Below are positions 48,554-58,724 of a DNA stretch of 64,000 bases, in pieces. The notes under the pieces were generated by a model. The model worked only from the letters and a program-made list of their open reading frames with translations, had not been told where the DNA came from and ran no database searches. Source of the stretch: Candida dubliniensis CD36 (Eukaryota > Ascomycota > Pichiomycetes > Serinales > Debaryomycetaceae); the NCBI RefSeq assembly GCF_000026945.1, contig NC_012864.1:434001-498000 (forward strand), given 5' to 3'. A program made the translations under genes and the position numbers. Every line of letters begins with the position of its first letter. Positions within the stretch are counted from its first letter, which is position 1.

Positions 48554-49546
48554 ATGTCTACAGCTGCAACTAGTACAAATGAATTGGCACTTTTGGATAA
48601 ATCAGTAGTGGTTTCTCCATTGGTTTTACTATCGGTAGTGGATCATTATAATAGAGTTGCCAAAGATTCCAAGAAAAGAGTCGTTGGGGTAATATTGGGA
48701 GACAACTCTACCGACACAATTAAAGTCACAAACTCGTATGCAATTCCGTTTGAAGAAGACGAAAAGAATCCTGGAGTGTGGTTTTTGGATCACAATTTCA
48801 TAGATTCAATGGGGGAAATGTTCAAAAAAATCAATGCCAAAGAAAAATTGATTGGCTGGTACCATTCAGGGCCTAAATTGAAACCATCGGATTTGAAAAT
48901 TAACGAAGTTTTCAGAAGATACACTGATAACCCGTTGTTGTTAATTGTTGACGTACAACCAAGAGAAGTTGGCATTCCAACAGATGCATATTTTGCCGTT
49001 GATGATATCAAGAACGATGGTTCTGCTGCTGAGAAGACTTTTATTCATGTTCCTTCTTTGATTGAAGCAGAAGAAGCCGAAGAGATTGGGGTTGAGCATT
49101 TGTTAAGAGATATTAGAGACCAAGCAGCTGGTAACTTGTCATTAAGAGTTGCTGAAACACATCAATCATTATTGGGTTTGCATCAGAAACTTGGAGAAAT
49201 TGCCAATTATTTGGATAAGGTTTACCAAAAGAAATTACCTATGAATCATACTATCTTGGGGAAATTACAGAATGTTTTTAATTTATTGCCAAATTTGATG
49301 CAACAACTGGGGAGTGATCCACACAGTAGCTCAGACTCGTCTCATGAATTAGCTACAGCATTTACTGTCAAAACAAATGATGAATTGATGATCATATACA
49401 TTAGTATGTTAGTTCGAGCTATTATTGCTTTCCATGATTTGATTGAAAACAAGTTAGAAAATAAAAAGTTGAACGAAAGTAAAGCACAAGCTTCTGTGGC
49501 AGACTTGTCATTAAATAGCGAAAAGAAAGATTCTATAGAAGAATAA
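48554..49546 (+). CDS. RPN8: 26S proteasome regulatory subunit Rpn8
   Basis: A 330-residue protein with an ATG start. An MPN domain fills residues 15-150 ([20 protein letters not shown], then VVGVILGD). The active-site JAMM signature is absent: the expected H-x-H region reads GWYHSGPKL and lacks the metal ligands, as in all Rpn8 proteins, which pair with the active Rpn11. Helical C-terminal segments at about 185-300 join the lid bundle. The C-terminal tail is Lys/Ser-rich and short. Confidence 0.97.
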   Translation: MSTAATSTNELALLDKSVVVSPLVLLSVVDHYNRVAKDSKKRVVGVILGDNSTDTIKVTNSYAIPFEEDEKNPGVWFLDHNFIDSMGEMFKKINAKEKLIGWYHSGPKLKPSDLKINEVFRRYTDNPLLLIVDVQPREVGIPTDAYFAVDDIKNDGSAAEKTFIHVPSLIEAEEAEEIGVEHLLRDIRDQAAGNLSLRVAETHQSLLGLHQKLGEIANYLDKVYQKKLPMNHTILGKLQNVFNLLPNLMQQLGSDPHSSSDSSHELATAFTVKTNDELMIIYISMLVRAIIAFHDLIENKLENKKLNESKAQASVADLSLNSEKKDSIEE

Positions 49547-49784
49547 GAATAAAACAATATAGAACTATGGGTTAATCTGTAGCTTTTTGTTTTAGAAGTC
49601 GTGTTCGATAACAAAATGTAATATAGTATAATATTTTGAGCTTGGGTTTTCTTTTTCAATTGTTTTTTTTTTTTTTCTGTTTTTGGTCTTCGTAAGTTAA
49701 CCAACCACCGCGACAGAAATTGAAAGCATTAATATCTTGTACTATTGTTAGAAGGATAGAGCTATTCAGCACAGGTACATTATT

Positions 49785-51170
49785 ATGTCACATAGAGTTG
49801 TAACACTTCCACGGTTACACTCTGTGAGCAACTTTAATTATTTTTTTCAGAACACCAAGAGGAACTTGGTTATAGAGCAAAATTTTATCAATAACCAATA
49901 CTTACTTCGTAAAGTGTTGTTACCAAATCTTAGTGGGAGAGTTCGACACTTGACTTCACAGACATCTCGATTTTCCGACAACACAAATGCTGGTAGATTG
50001 CTGTCATCTACATCTGTGATTGAGAACGTTGCCTCCAAAGTTTTAACATGTCAAGAGCCCGAAGCACAGCTGTCTCAAAAAACGGGCATCGACCCAAGTA
50101 ATGCTACTACTCATAAACATATTCCATTTAAAATAATCCCAAAAGATTCACAAGCTTCAAAAACTCAACCAGTGACCCTTTTCCCAAAATCTAAAGCACA
50201 ATTAAAGAACACTTGTACGGCATATCTAAAGTTGACAAAACCTAATCTAACAGTGCTAGTTACATTAAGCTCTATATGCTCTTACGCTATATCTCCGTTG
50301 TCAGTCTCATTACAAGAATTGTTGTTTTTGACTGTGGGTACGGCATTATGTTCTGGAGCAGCAAATGCTATAAATATGGGCCGAGAGCCAGAGTTTGACA
50401 AACAAATGCCGCGAACAGTTGGAAGACCAGTTGTACGTGGGTTGATTACTCCCACACAGGCGTATCAATTTGCTGCTGTTAGTGGTGCTATTGGTTGTGG
50501 GATGTTGTGGTTTGGCGTCAACCCAACAGTGTCGTTGTTGGGGTTTTCAAATATCGTGTTGTATGCGTGGTTATATACATCCATGAAAAGAAAATCAATC
50601 ATTAATACATGGGTGGGTGCAGTTGTGGGAGCTATACCACCGTTGATGGGGTGGGCAGCCTCGTCTTCTTTGGCACATCCTGCAGCCTGGTGTTTGGCAG
50701 GACTCTTGTACGCGTGGCAGTTCCCTCATTTCAATGCTTTGTCCCATGGAATTGCCCAGCAGTATAAGCTGGCCGGATATGTTATGGCGGCAGCAGAAAA
50801 TCCTAGACTAAATGCAAGAGTGGCGTTACGTTACTCTGTGCTTATGTTCCCGTTATGTTTTGGGTTGAGCTATTTTGGCGTTACCGACTGGGTCTTCCCA
50901 TTTGACTCTGCTATTGCCAATGGCTGGTTGACTTATTTGGCATATATTTTCTGGCAACAACAAGAGAGGAATTATAAAAATGGAGCTAAAGCAACCAGTG
51001 AAGGATTAGCTTTGGCTGGAGTCCACGCCAAGAAGTTATTTTGGTGTTCAGTATGGCATTTGCCAGCAGTTTTGATATTGGCAATGTTGCATAAAAAGGA
51101 TCAATGGAATCGATTGTTTGAGCATATTGGCTTGAAGACTCGAAAGATTGAGGGTAGATTGGAGGTCTGA
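49785..51170 (+). CDS. COX10: Cox10, mitochondrial protoheme IX farnesyltransferase
   Basis: A 461-residue protein with an ATG start. The first 120 residues are basic and Ser/Thr-rich and form a mitochondrial presequence plus matrix extension. The UbiA-type core has the substrate motif NAINMGREPEFDKQMPRTVGRPVVRG at about 195-220, the second loop YTSMKRKSIINTWVGAVVGAIPPLMGW, and about eight membrane segments. It makes heme O from heme B for cytochrome oxidase. A CTG codon at residue 329 (QYK-x-AGY) stands where other members have a polar residue, again fitting serine decoding. Confidence 0.95.
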   Translation: MSHRVVTLPRLHSVSNFNYFFQNTKRNLVIEQNFINNQYLLRKVLLPNLSGRVRHLTSQTSRFSDNTNAGRLLSSTSVIENVASKVLTCQEPEAQLSQKTGIDPSNATTHKHIPFKIIPKDSQASKTQPVTLFPKSKAQLKNTCTAYLKLTKPNLTVLVTLSSICSYAISPLSVSLQELLFLTVGTALCSGAANAINMGREPEFDKQMPRTVGRPVVRGLITPTQAYQFAAVSGAIGCGMLWFGVNPTVSLLGFSNIVLYAWLYTSMKRKSIINTWVGAVVGAIPPLMGWAASSSLAHPAAWCLAGLLYAWQFPHFNALSHGIAQQYKLAGYVMAAAENPRLNARVALRYSVLMFPLCFGLSYFGVTDWVFPFDSAIANGWLTYLAYIFWQQQERNYKNGAKATSEGLALAGVHAKKLFWCSVWHLPAVLILAMLHKKDQWNRLFEHIGLKTRKIEGRLEV

Positions 51171-51514
51171 TAGTTTTGTAAATAGGCATGTAAATACATA
51201 TTCTACATTTAATAACAGCAAGTAATTGTACAAGATTTGATGCCAATTTCAAACAAAAATAGGTTAAAACCAAATCTAGGTAAAAGAAACATCTGATAGC
51301 ATTTGGCCACGACTACTGAAAATCCAATCTGTGCGTGAAAAAAAAGAAAAAAAAAAAACATAGTTCAGACACGAAATAAACAAAAGAACCAAATATCACT
51401 TTATTCGTGTTTTTCCTTTCTTTCAAATCGGTTACTGTGTTGTATCACCAATTGATAAAATCAATTTACTTTTAGTTTAAAAATTACAAGACAAAAAGGA
51501 AGTTATCAAAAAGT
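51171..51514. promoter_or_regulatory. COX10 3' end and DOP1 promoter
   Basis: 344 bp, AT-rich with an A-tract at 51339-51358. Nothing else is recognised. Confidence 0.4.
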
Positions 51515-54500
51515 ATGAGCCCTTTATCCAAAGCAAAGTTGTCGCCGAAAGATAAAAAGTACTCACAACTGGTTGAGAAAACGCTTGCCACGTTCGATTC
51601 GCTTGAAGAATGGGCAGATTATATTGCATTTTTATCCAGATTACAGAAGTCTCTTCAATTTAATATAGACACTGCAAAGGAATCATACTATGTTCCATAT
51701 TCATCCCAAGTTGCTAATCGCTTGGCATTGTGCCTTTCCTCAGACCTCCCCAATGGTGTTCATCAAAAGGCATTGAGTGTATATGAGTATATTTTTGAAA
51801 GATTGCCGGAATCAACTTTGAATAAAGATATAAATATTTGGTTGCCAGGTTTATTACCACTTTTTTCGTATTCGTCCATCCTGGTTAAACCACTACAAAT
51901 TAAAATGTTTCGTCATTTAATATTATCACAGTTAAGTGCAACTACATTACGTAGCATCAGCAAACCGTTTATTCTATGCTTGCTTTCAGGATTAGATGAT
52001 GAAAACTCTGAAGTGTTTGGAGATGTTATTGAATTGTTGGATGCTTACAAACAGAAGCTCAATGATGACTCGCATTTTTGGCAAAGTATGTTTCTCTGCA
52101 TCATTAGAAATCCCGAACGAAGACCTGGTGCGTTGCATTGGTGTGTAAAGAGGCTTCCTCTGTTTATCAGCTTCAAAGATCAAAATGGAAACCCAGTACT
52201 ATCTGAAGAGGCTCAGCTCTGTTTAAAACCGGAACCAGGGTTACTAATCAGAGCAATGGCAATATCTATTGATAACCCAGAGTCATTTGATATAGTTGTC
52301 GTTAGAGGTTTTTTTGATTTAATGTTGTCTCATATACCTTTGGATAGTGATGTTATTACTAATCGAATTACTCCTACTGACAGAGAGGCTCTCATAATGG
52401 CATGTTCGAAGATCACATTGTGCAAAGACATGAGCTTGAATAGAAGATTGTGGACCTACTTTTTGGGACCCGAAACTGAACACGAAAGCCTGAAAGCACT
52501 TACACGAACGGAGTATTTTAAGCAATACGTTGAGGAGACTTTGATTGGTGGTCTCTTAACAATGGCAAATTCTGACAAAATTGAACTGAAATGTGACGCG
52601 TTCAAAATTTTGTTACCGTTAATCATGGATAAATGGGAGATTGGGAATGTTTTAACTCCAAAGTTATTTTCCTCGTTTTTAAAAATTGCATACAATAATT
52701 GTGATCACCAGGACTTGATGATTTCAGCAAGTACTCTTTTCGACGGAGTAGAATCAGTTTACATTTGGTCCGACATCATTGGTGTTATATTGGGAGATGG
52801 AAATGACGATGAGGAACATGATTTTGATGTTGTTCATTTTGTTTTGAAGGACTTCAATGTCAATGAAGAAGAAATGGCCACCGTTCATGTGCCATTTGCA
52901 ATATTGTGTTTACTATCTAAATCAACAATAACTTCTAAAAGACTAGATACATTAGAGTTGTTAGTAAATTTGGCTTCAGGTCGATCTTTGGGTACTTTAG
53001 ACGAAGAGGTTACTTGCTGTGAAAGTGAAATTATTAGCAAAATCAAAGCGTGGTACTCTTCAAGTCTTAAAGGTGAAAGCCTTGATACCCCCTTTTCACA
53101 AGGTCAAGTTTCATTTTTGATAGTCAACTTATTACAAAAAGTTTACATTGACAATATGGAAGACACTCGGTTTTGTGTTCGGATTGCTGAATTGTTGAAT
53201 CACGTAAGAAACTTTGCAATGATTAAATCAAGCCACGGCATCCAAGATTCAAAGTTGGTAGAAAAAATTTTGAATATTTCTGTCCCAGATTTCGGTTGTG
53301 AGCCCAATCAAGATGGATTGTTAGTGGCATTTGGAATTTCAAAGCTTGTGGGGATATTCGCCAAACTGTTAACCCATGAAACTAACGAAAAGGTGTTAAA
53401 AGTATTGCTTTCAAATTTATGGACCGCAGTAGTTTCTTCTGATCCAGCCAACCATCAAGTAGAAGCGGTGAGAGCAATTTTTGAATTAGAGACATGCTAC
53501 TCCTTGAAAAAACTTGAAGCAGGTTTGGTGGAATTATTTCTTACGTTACCTGAGAACCGCCGTGTCAAGGCTTTTGAAATATTGTGGATTCATTCAATCT
53601 CAATAAATGAGAGTGATAGAATTTTGGAAAAAGCTCTTCAATTGTTACTTGATGGTTGTTCAGATGATAGCTCTCAAAATAGATTACCTATTGATGAATT
53701 TTTAAAACAAATTATTAAAACAGGGGCTTCTAACAGATTACTCAAGTTGATAACTAATCCAATTTTAGCTTTTGATTTCATTGTTGCCGAAAATGAATCA
53801 TTAGTATTAGATGATGATTTAGGTCAGTTTTCATATTTCTTGAACTTAATTGTCAAAGTCATCACTGCAGATGTTAAACTGTTCCGGGATTGTTTTAACA
53901 ATGAACTTGCTGTGATGGACAGTAAGCTGAAAATTGCTTTGGTGAAGGAAAACAACTGGGATATCTCAACTTATAAATCTTTACTATTGTCTGTTATTCA
54001 AAAGTTTTTTCAGTTGAATTTAGCTTCTGAAATGGCTAAGGATAGAGAGCAAATGCAGAATTACTATTCCTCAATTGATAATTGCTTACAGTTATTGCAC
54101 TTGTTAGTGACTGGGAATGAAAATGACTTTGGAGATTTGTTGATGTTTTTGATTCAAATTTCTTTGAAGCTTTCCAAATCTGACACAATATCTCCAACTA
54201 TTGAGGCCGTTCAGTCAAAAATTTTGCAGTGTATTTTTTACTATTTGGAGCGTGCAACAGAGTTGAGATTAGATTTGAATTTACTACACGTTGAAGAACA
54301 GAACAAAAACCCATTGTTAATTAATTTTATATCTCTCGGAATCCTGAAAAGCGAATCCCCCATATTGTTGGAAAAGTGGATATCGCTTCTTATTAAATCA
54401 TTATACTTGTTTGGAGAATCTGTGTTCAGTGTCTTGCTTATCTTGAATGACACGTTGATTAAGAAAATTGACAATTTGTTTGACCAATTCTCTACGTGGC

Positions 54501-56518
54501 AACATTTCAAAGACCCACAAGATTTTGAAAGCTCAATTGATATTCTTTTTAGTGGTTTGGAAGACTTGTTGACAATCAGCCATGGCTATTTAATGACATC
54601 TAATATTAAACTGCAAGCTGAAAATCAAAAGAATTCCACTACTGACAACGGATTCCTAAATACGGTTATTCTGGGTGTTTTCCAAATTGAATCTCCTGCC
54701 ATTCGATCATCAGAACAAAATAAACTATATTCGATCCTTTTGGCGTTTCACGATGCGGTGCGGGTGAGTTTCAAGATCTGGAATTGGTCTGATTCGAAAA
54801 CAACAACCCCTTCAACAGTGAATTACTATTCAGATAGATCGTTGACCTATATATCTCATAAGCTCAAGTTTAGAGCTAGGAAGTTATTGGAATCGTTATT
54901 GGATATGGAAAGACAGGAAGTTGTTGAGTCTATCTTGATTCTGAACGGTTCTGTGAATGCCAAGCTTAAGCTAATAGATATATTGGACGGTGGTAGACCT
55001 CAAATGACTTTGCCTTCAATACTAAAATCTATTTTATCAAGATCAAATTTACCAGTGTTTTCAGAATTGTCACGAGTGGCCGTTGATTTAGATTTCGATT
55101 TAAATATGAAAGAGCTTTCCCGGTTTTTAGTTGACTTTTTGAATTTCATTGATAATGATTCGGTTGCGGATGTTTGGAATTATATAATGGTTTTCTTCAA
55201 AGATATTCTAGCTCATGTTGGTGCTTTTAATGAAATTTTGCTGGATTGTTTACTTATTTGTAGTGGTTTATCCAAGAAGTTGGCCTCCATAAAAAACAGA
55301 GATCACAAGTATGAGAAAGAATTAGGTGATATCTTTGTTCGTTTATTCAATCAGGTTCTCAGTTTGAAACAGTTTTTGCTTAGCGACATGTCAAAGACTA
55401 ATCCAAAGACCATGGACAATGGGAATTTAGTTAATAGCAAAGTTGATTTGGAAAATAATTTTAAAACATTTTGCCAAATAATTCCGGTCTTTGAAGATAT
55501 TTTGCAGGACAATGATAAAGTAACTCTGCTTGCTAACTCAACAGTCACTAATTTTATTATCCCGCGAACAAAGCTGAAAACGGTTTCCGAGATTCCTGAA
55601 GATGTTGTCGTTATTATGAACATACTTGGAGAGGCCAACTCTTGTCGTAGTTGGAAGACATTGGTTTCGGATTTATTTATGGAGAGGAGTTTTTTCAATA
55701 ACACACTGTCGATTTCAAGTGTTTGGAGATCTGTTATCAACAGTTGGATGGTACACGATAAGGAGAGATTCGGCGAGATCATATCCAGAATTACAATTAC
55801 TTCTGGTGCCTCGCCAAGTAATTTGTTTGTATGGAATGAGATGTCAGAAATTGAAAACAAGGCTAACTTGTTGAAGAGATTGGTGTATTTGATTTTGGTG
55901 CTTCCCAAGGATTACTTTTTGAATTATTTGGAACCTCTATTCGACAAGGTGAACGTTCTTTTAAATGGTAATTGCCCTGACATCATTCGTATCCAAATTA
56001 TGATTCTTTTTAGAGCTGTCTGTTTGAAGTTCAACGAGTTGCACTTATTGCTGAAATGGACTTTGATTTCACATGAACTTTTATCTATATTTGAAAACTT
56101 ATTAGCCAAATCTGCTAAAGAGTTGTCCACCTTGTCCCAAGACAGCTTGCAGCTTATATTTTTTGGTTGTAAACTATTGGATCAGTTGTTGATTTTAAGC
56201 TACGACGAGTTCAACTTGAAAGAGTGTTTGTTCGTATCAACCAGTCCAGATTTGGACGATGGCGAATCCATTTCAGTCATTAGCAAAATATCAAAAAAGT
56301 ACGATTTGACCTACTTGAAGGATGAGCCATTTAAAGTCGATCAAGCGCTGGGTCTGCTACGTCCCTTGTTGGAGGGCAGGAGAAAGATTGAGCTGTTAAC
56401 TCAATTAAGACTATTTTTTGACTCACTTGGATTGATCAATTATGAAAGAACATATAGTTTGTACCCTATAGATTATGGCTCCTGTATAACTGATGCTTTG
56501 AACGATTTGGTAAATTGA
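51515..56518 (+). CDS. DOP1: Dop1 (Dopey family) endosome-Golgi traffic protein
   Basis: A 1667-residue protein with an ATG start, the largest gene of the window. The N-terminal Dopey domain (about 1-300) opens SKAKLSPKDKKYSQLVEKTLATFDSLEEWADYI and continues with FLSRLQKSLQ and LPNGVHQKALSVYEYIF. The rest is helical and leucine-rich without membrane segments, as expected for HEAT-like repeats. The yeast protein acts with Mon2 and the flippase Neo1 at endosome-Golgi membranes and is essential. No frameshift or stop interrupts the 5-kb frame. Confidence 0.94.
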   Translation: MSPLSKAKLSPKDKKYSQLVEKTLATFDSLEEWADYIAFLSRLQKSLQFNIDTAKESYYVPYSSQVANRLALCLSSDLPNGVHQKALSVYEYIFERLPESTLNKDINIWLPGLLPLFSYSSILVKPLQIKMFRHLILSQLSATTLRSISKPFILCLLSGLDDENSEVFGDVIELLDAYKQKLNDDSHFWQSMFLCIIRNPERRPGALHWCVKRLPLFISFKDQNGNPVLSEEAQLCLKPEPGLLIRAMAISIDNPESFDIVVVRGFFDLMLSHIPLDSDVITNRITPTDREALIMACSKITLCKDMSLNRRLWTYFLGPETEHESLKALTRTEYFKQYVEETLIGGLLTMANSDKIELKCDAFKILLPLIMDKWEIGNVLTPKLFSSFLKIAYNNCDHQDLMISASTLFDGVESVYIWSDIIGVILGDGNDDEEHDFDVVHFVLKDFNVNEEEMATVHVPFAILCLLSKSTITSKRLDTLELLVNLASGRSLGTLDEEVTCCESEIISKIKAWYSSSLKGESLDTPFSQGQVSFLIVNLLQKVYIDNMEDTRFCVRIAELLNHVRNFAMIKSSHGIQDSKLVEKILNISVPDFGCEPNQDGLLVAFGISKLVGIFAKLLTHETNEKVLKVLLSNLWTAVVSSDPANHQVEAVRAIFELETCYSLKKLEAGLVELFLTLPENRRVKAFEILWIHSISINESDRILEKALQLLLDGCSDDSSQNRLPIDEFLKQIIKTGASNRLLKLITNPILAFDFIVAENESLVLDDDLGQFSYFLNLIVKVITADVKLFRDCFNNELAVMDSKLKIALVKENNWDISTYKSLLLSVIQKFFQLNLASEMAKDREQMQNYYSSIDNCLQLLHLLVTGNENDFGDLLMFLIQISLKLSKSDTISPTIEAVQSKILQCIFYYLERATELRLDLNLLHVEEQNKNPLLINFISLGILKSESPILLEKWISLLIKSLYLFGESVFSVLLILNDTLIKKIDNLFDQFSTWQHFKDPQDFESSIDILFSGLEDLLTISHGYLMTSNIKLQAENQKNSTTDNGFLNTVILGVFQIESPAIRSSEQNKLYSILLAFHDAVRVSFKIWNWSDSKTTTPSTVNYYSDRSLTYISHKLKFRARKLLESLLDMERQEVVESILILNGSVNAKLKLIDILDGGRPQMTLPSILKSILSRSNLPVFSELSRVAVDLDFDLNMKELSRFLVDFLNFIDNDSVADVWNYIMVFFKDILAHVGAFNEILLDCLLICSGLSKKLASIKNRDHKYEKELGDIFVRLFNQVLSLKQFLLSDMSKTNPKTMDNGNLVNSKVDLENNFKTFCQIIPVFEDILQDNDKVTLLANSTVTNFIIPRTKLKTVSEIPEDVVVIMNILGEANSCRSWKTLVSDLFMERSFFNNTLSISSVWRSVINSWMVHDKERFGEIISRITITSGASPSNLFVWNEMSEIENKANLLKRLVYLILVLPKDYFLNYLEPLFDKVNVLLNGNCPDIIRIQIMILFRAVCLKFNELHLLLKWTLISHELLSIFENLLAKSAKELSTLSQDSLQLIFFGCKLLDQLLILSYDEFNLKECLFVSTSPDLDDGESISVISKISKKYDLTYLKDEPFKVDQALGLLRPLLEGRRKIELLTQLRLFFDSLGLINYERTYSLYPIDYGSCITDALNDLVN

Positions 56519-56727
56519 TGAGTATAGAGATGGCTTTGGTTTAGCAACGAAAGTTGGAAATTACAATGTATAAAAACTAGCACGTTATGATTAATGTACA
56601 ACGCGTATTTCTCATCCTTATGCAAGTAGATCCAAAGAAGGGAAAAAAAAAAGCACACTAAGAAAACAGAACCAGCATAAATACGGGTTTGCTCAAGAAA
56701 AGTTATCACCTCCTTTAATATTCAGTT

Positions 56728-57714
56728 ATGTCTCGAGAATCATCTCCTGAGTATGAAGAGTTTGATGAAACTTATATAGAAACTCCACAGCGAGCACTGA
56801 ATAGTCCTAAAAAGAATAAATCCACGAATTTTTTATCGTTTCGAACCGTGAGAAGTAGTCCACTACGACAGCCACCAATTGAAAGAAAACATGGCATTTC
56901 ATTAGATGAAGAGAGCATTATACAGTCAAATAAATCAAACCCTATTTCTGATCTACCCGCTATATCTAATGCACCCAGTTCGCCGCCAGCAAGTATTAGA
57001 TTTAATAAAACTATGAAACAGACAAGATCTTTTGAAGATACACCTAAGAAGGAGTCAAATACAACAGCGGACCTCAATCAGCAGTTTTCTAGACATTCTA
57101 AGGGTCTTAATTTTAGTGATTTTGGCTTTTCTAGGTCGAGTAAGTTTAGTACTTCCCAATCTCGCAGGCCAAGCTTACGAGAACTTTCAGAAAAGAGCAT
57201 TGTACGTCCCCAAGTATCGCGTGATGTTGATACGTACAGCCATAGCGTTTTAGAAAAAGTGAATTCAACGTTGGAAGAGCTTCACAATTACGATGGGAAA
57301 TGGGGACCCAATTGTATTGAAAATGACGAAAAAATTGAATCAACAAAAACAGATCCTGTGACTGTGACCAACAAATACACTGGAAACAGTGACTTGAGAG
57401 GACACGAAGTTTTGGATAATTCTACTCCAATTAAACCAAATTCCAGAGAAGGCGCCGTTCAGTCCCAAACCAAATCGGGTTTATTGCAATCAGCATGGTG
57501 GTCATCTGCTAAGTGGGGTAAATTAAGAAAAATCGTGAAACTGAAGCTGATAAGTAGAGAGGAGGCAATAAACAGCACATTATTGATGAGCGAACTAGAA
57601 TGCACAAACAAGATGGAGCTTCGCAAAAGATACGACTTTTTGGCGAAATATATAAATAGAAACCCAAAGAGTAACACTACAAGGGGGAAAGGTAGAGTAT
57701 CCAAAACTCATTAG
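56728..57714 (+). CDS. Uncharacterised protein with clustered CDK consensus sites
   Basis: A 328-residue protein with an ATG start; I do not recognise it. The N-terminal 260 residues look disordered and are Ser-rich. Four full CDK consensus sites (S/T-P-x-K/R) lie at T19, S26, S44 and T105. Residues about 250-328 are basic and probably helical, with WWSSAKWGKLRKIVKLKLISREEAI and a Glu/Leu-rich stretch ending in a basic tail (NPKSNTTRGKGRVSKTH). No membrane segment is visible. It is a candidate cell-cycle-regulated nuclear or cytoskeletal protein, by inference only. It is convergent with ESF2, with 35 bp between stops. Confidence 0.75.
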   Translation: MSRESSPEYEEFDETYIETPQRALNSPKKNKSTNFLSFRTVRSSPLRQPPIERKHGISLDEESIIQSNKSNPISDLPAISNAPSSPPASIRFNKTMKQTRSFEDTPKKESNTTADLNQQFSRHSKGLNFSDFGFSRSSKFSTSQSRRPSLRELSEKSIVRPQVSRDVDTYSHSVLEKVNSTLEELHNYDGKWGPNCIENDEKIESTKTDPVTVTNKYTGNSDLRGHEVLDNSTPIKPNSREGAVQSQTKSGLLQSAWWSSAKWGKLRKIVKLKLISREEAINSTLLMSELECTNKMELRKRYDFLAKYINRNPKSNTTRGKGRVSKTH

Positions 57715-57749
57715 AAATATTGTATTTTATTGTACGTATAAACTATTAT

Positions 57750-58724
57750 TCAAAATACTTTTGACAAAATATCATTCAATTTATCAGTTGGTTTGGACTT
57801 TGATTTCAAATCATCCTTTGCGTCACTTCTGGTCGTTGTAACCTTTCGTTGTTTAAAATCCCTTCTAATATTGTCATCATCTGTAGTCTTTCTTTTCTTC
57901 TGGATATTAGCTATCATTTTCGATTTTTCCACGTTACTTACAAACGATTTATTGAGCTTCTGTTGTTGGGATATTTCCATTGCAAGTTTTGCTTGTCTGA
58001 CCTCATTTTCTTTGGCTATTTGTTGAGTTAAATCTAGCCATTTGAAACCCAGCAAATATTTTATGTTAATTATGTCATCGTAGTAGTATGATGTCTTTTT
58101 ACCACCAAGCTTGTTTCCATTCAATGTTGCAGCACAAAGTTTGGCATCTGATTTATTTACAAATTCAATCCAACCTTCCGTAAAATTCTTCTTCTTGTTT
58201 CCACCATACTTTACTCTTTTGTGATAAACTGCTGGATCTTCAGGCTTCAAAAACAATCTGTCAACTTCGCCAAATCTAGATAAAATGGAACGCAACTTTG
58301 CTGGTTTCATGTACGGTGGAACCCTGGATAAATAGCAAACCCCAGTACGTTTTATTCTCTTCTGTTCTTTTGCTAACTCTTTATCAGTCAACTTCTTCAA
58401 CTTTTTATTGACTTTGCTTCCACTATCTAGACTGAGATCTGTATTTCCGTCTTCATCTTCACCATTGCTTTCCCCACTCTCTTCATCATATACTATATCT
58501 TCAAAATTATGTTTTCCTTCTTTGGGTTCTGTCTTTGTATTGAACTCATTTCTCTCGTCCTTATCCTTTTCGTCTTCCAGAAATTCTTCGTCCTCGGACC
58601 TAGTTGCACGAAAAAAAGTACTGGTTTTCGACTTCATGTTGAAGACCTTGTCCTGAAAGTTGCTTTCATCCTCAGATTCAAAATCACTTTCTCTATCTGA
58701 TTCTCTAGCTGATGCTGTGCTCAT
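57750..58724 (-). CDS. ESF2: Esf2/ABT1, small-subunit processome RNA-binding protein
   Basis: A 324-residue protein with an ATG start. The N-terminus (about 1-110) is acidic. An RRM-type domain at about 130-225 opens RTGVCYLSRVPPYMKPAKLRSILSRFGEVDRLFL and includes EGWIEFVNKSDAKLCAATLNG. The characteristic YYYDDIINIKYLLGFKWLDL block follows, then a basic helical tail. Esf2 stimulates the helicase Dbp8 during 18S rRNA maturation in the nucleolus. No PAC box is evident upstream, unlike BUD27. Confidence 0.94.
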   Translation of the reverse strand: MSTASARESDRESDFESEDESNFQDKVFNMKSKTSTFFRATRSEDEEFLEDEKDKDERNEFNTKTEPKEGKHNFEDIVYDEESGESNGEDEDGNTDLSLDSGSKVNKKLKKLTDKELAKEQKRIKRTGVCYLSRVPPYMKPAKLRSILSRFGEVDRLFLKPEDPAVYHKRVKYGGNKKKNFTEGWIEFVNKSDAKLCAATLNGNKLGGKKTSYYYDDIINIKYLLGFKWLDLTQQIAKENEVRQAKLAMEISQQQKLNKSFVSNVEKSKMIANIQKKRKTTDDDNIRRDFKQRKVTTTRSDAKDDLKSKSKPTDKLNDILSKVF

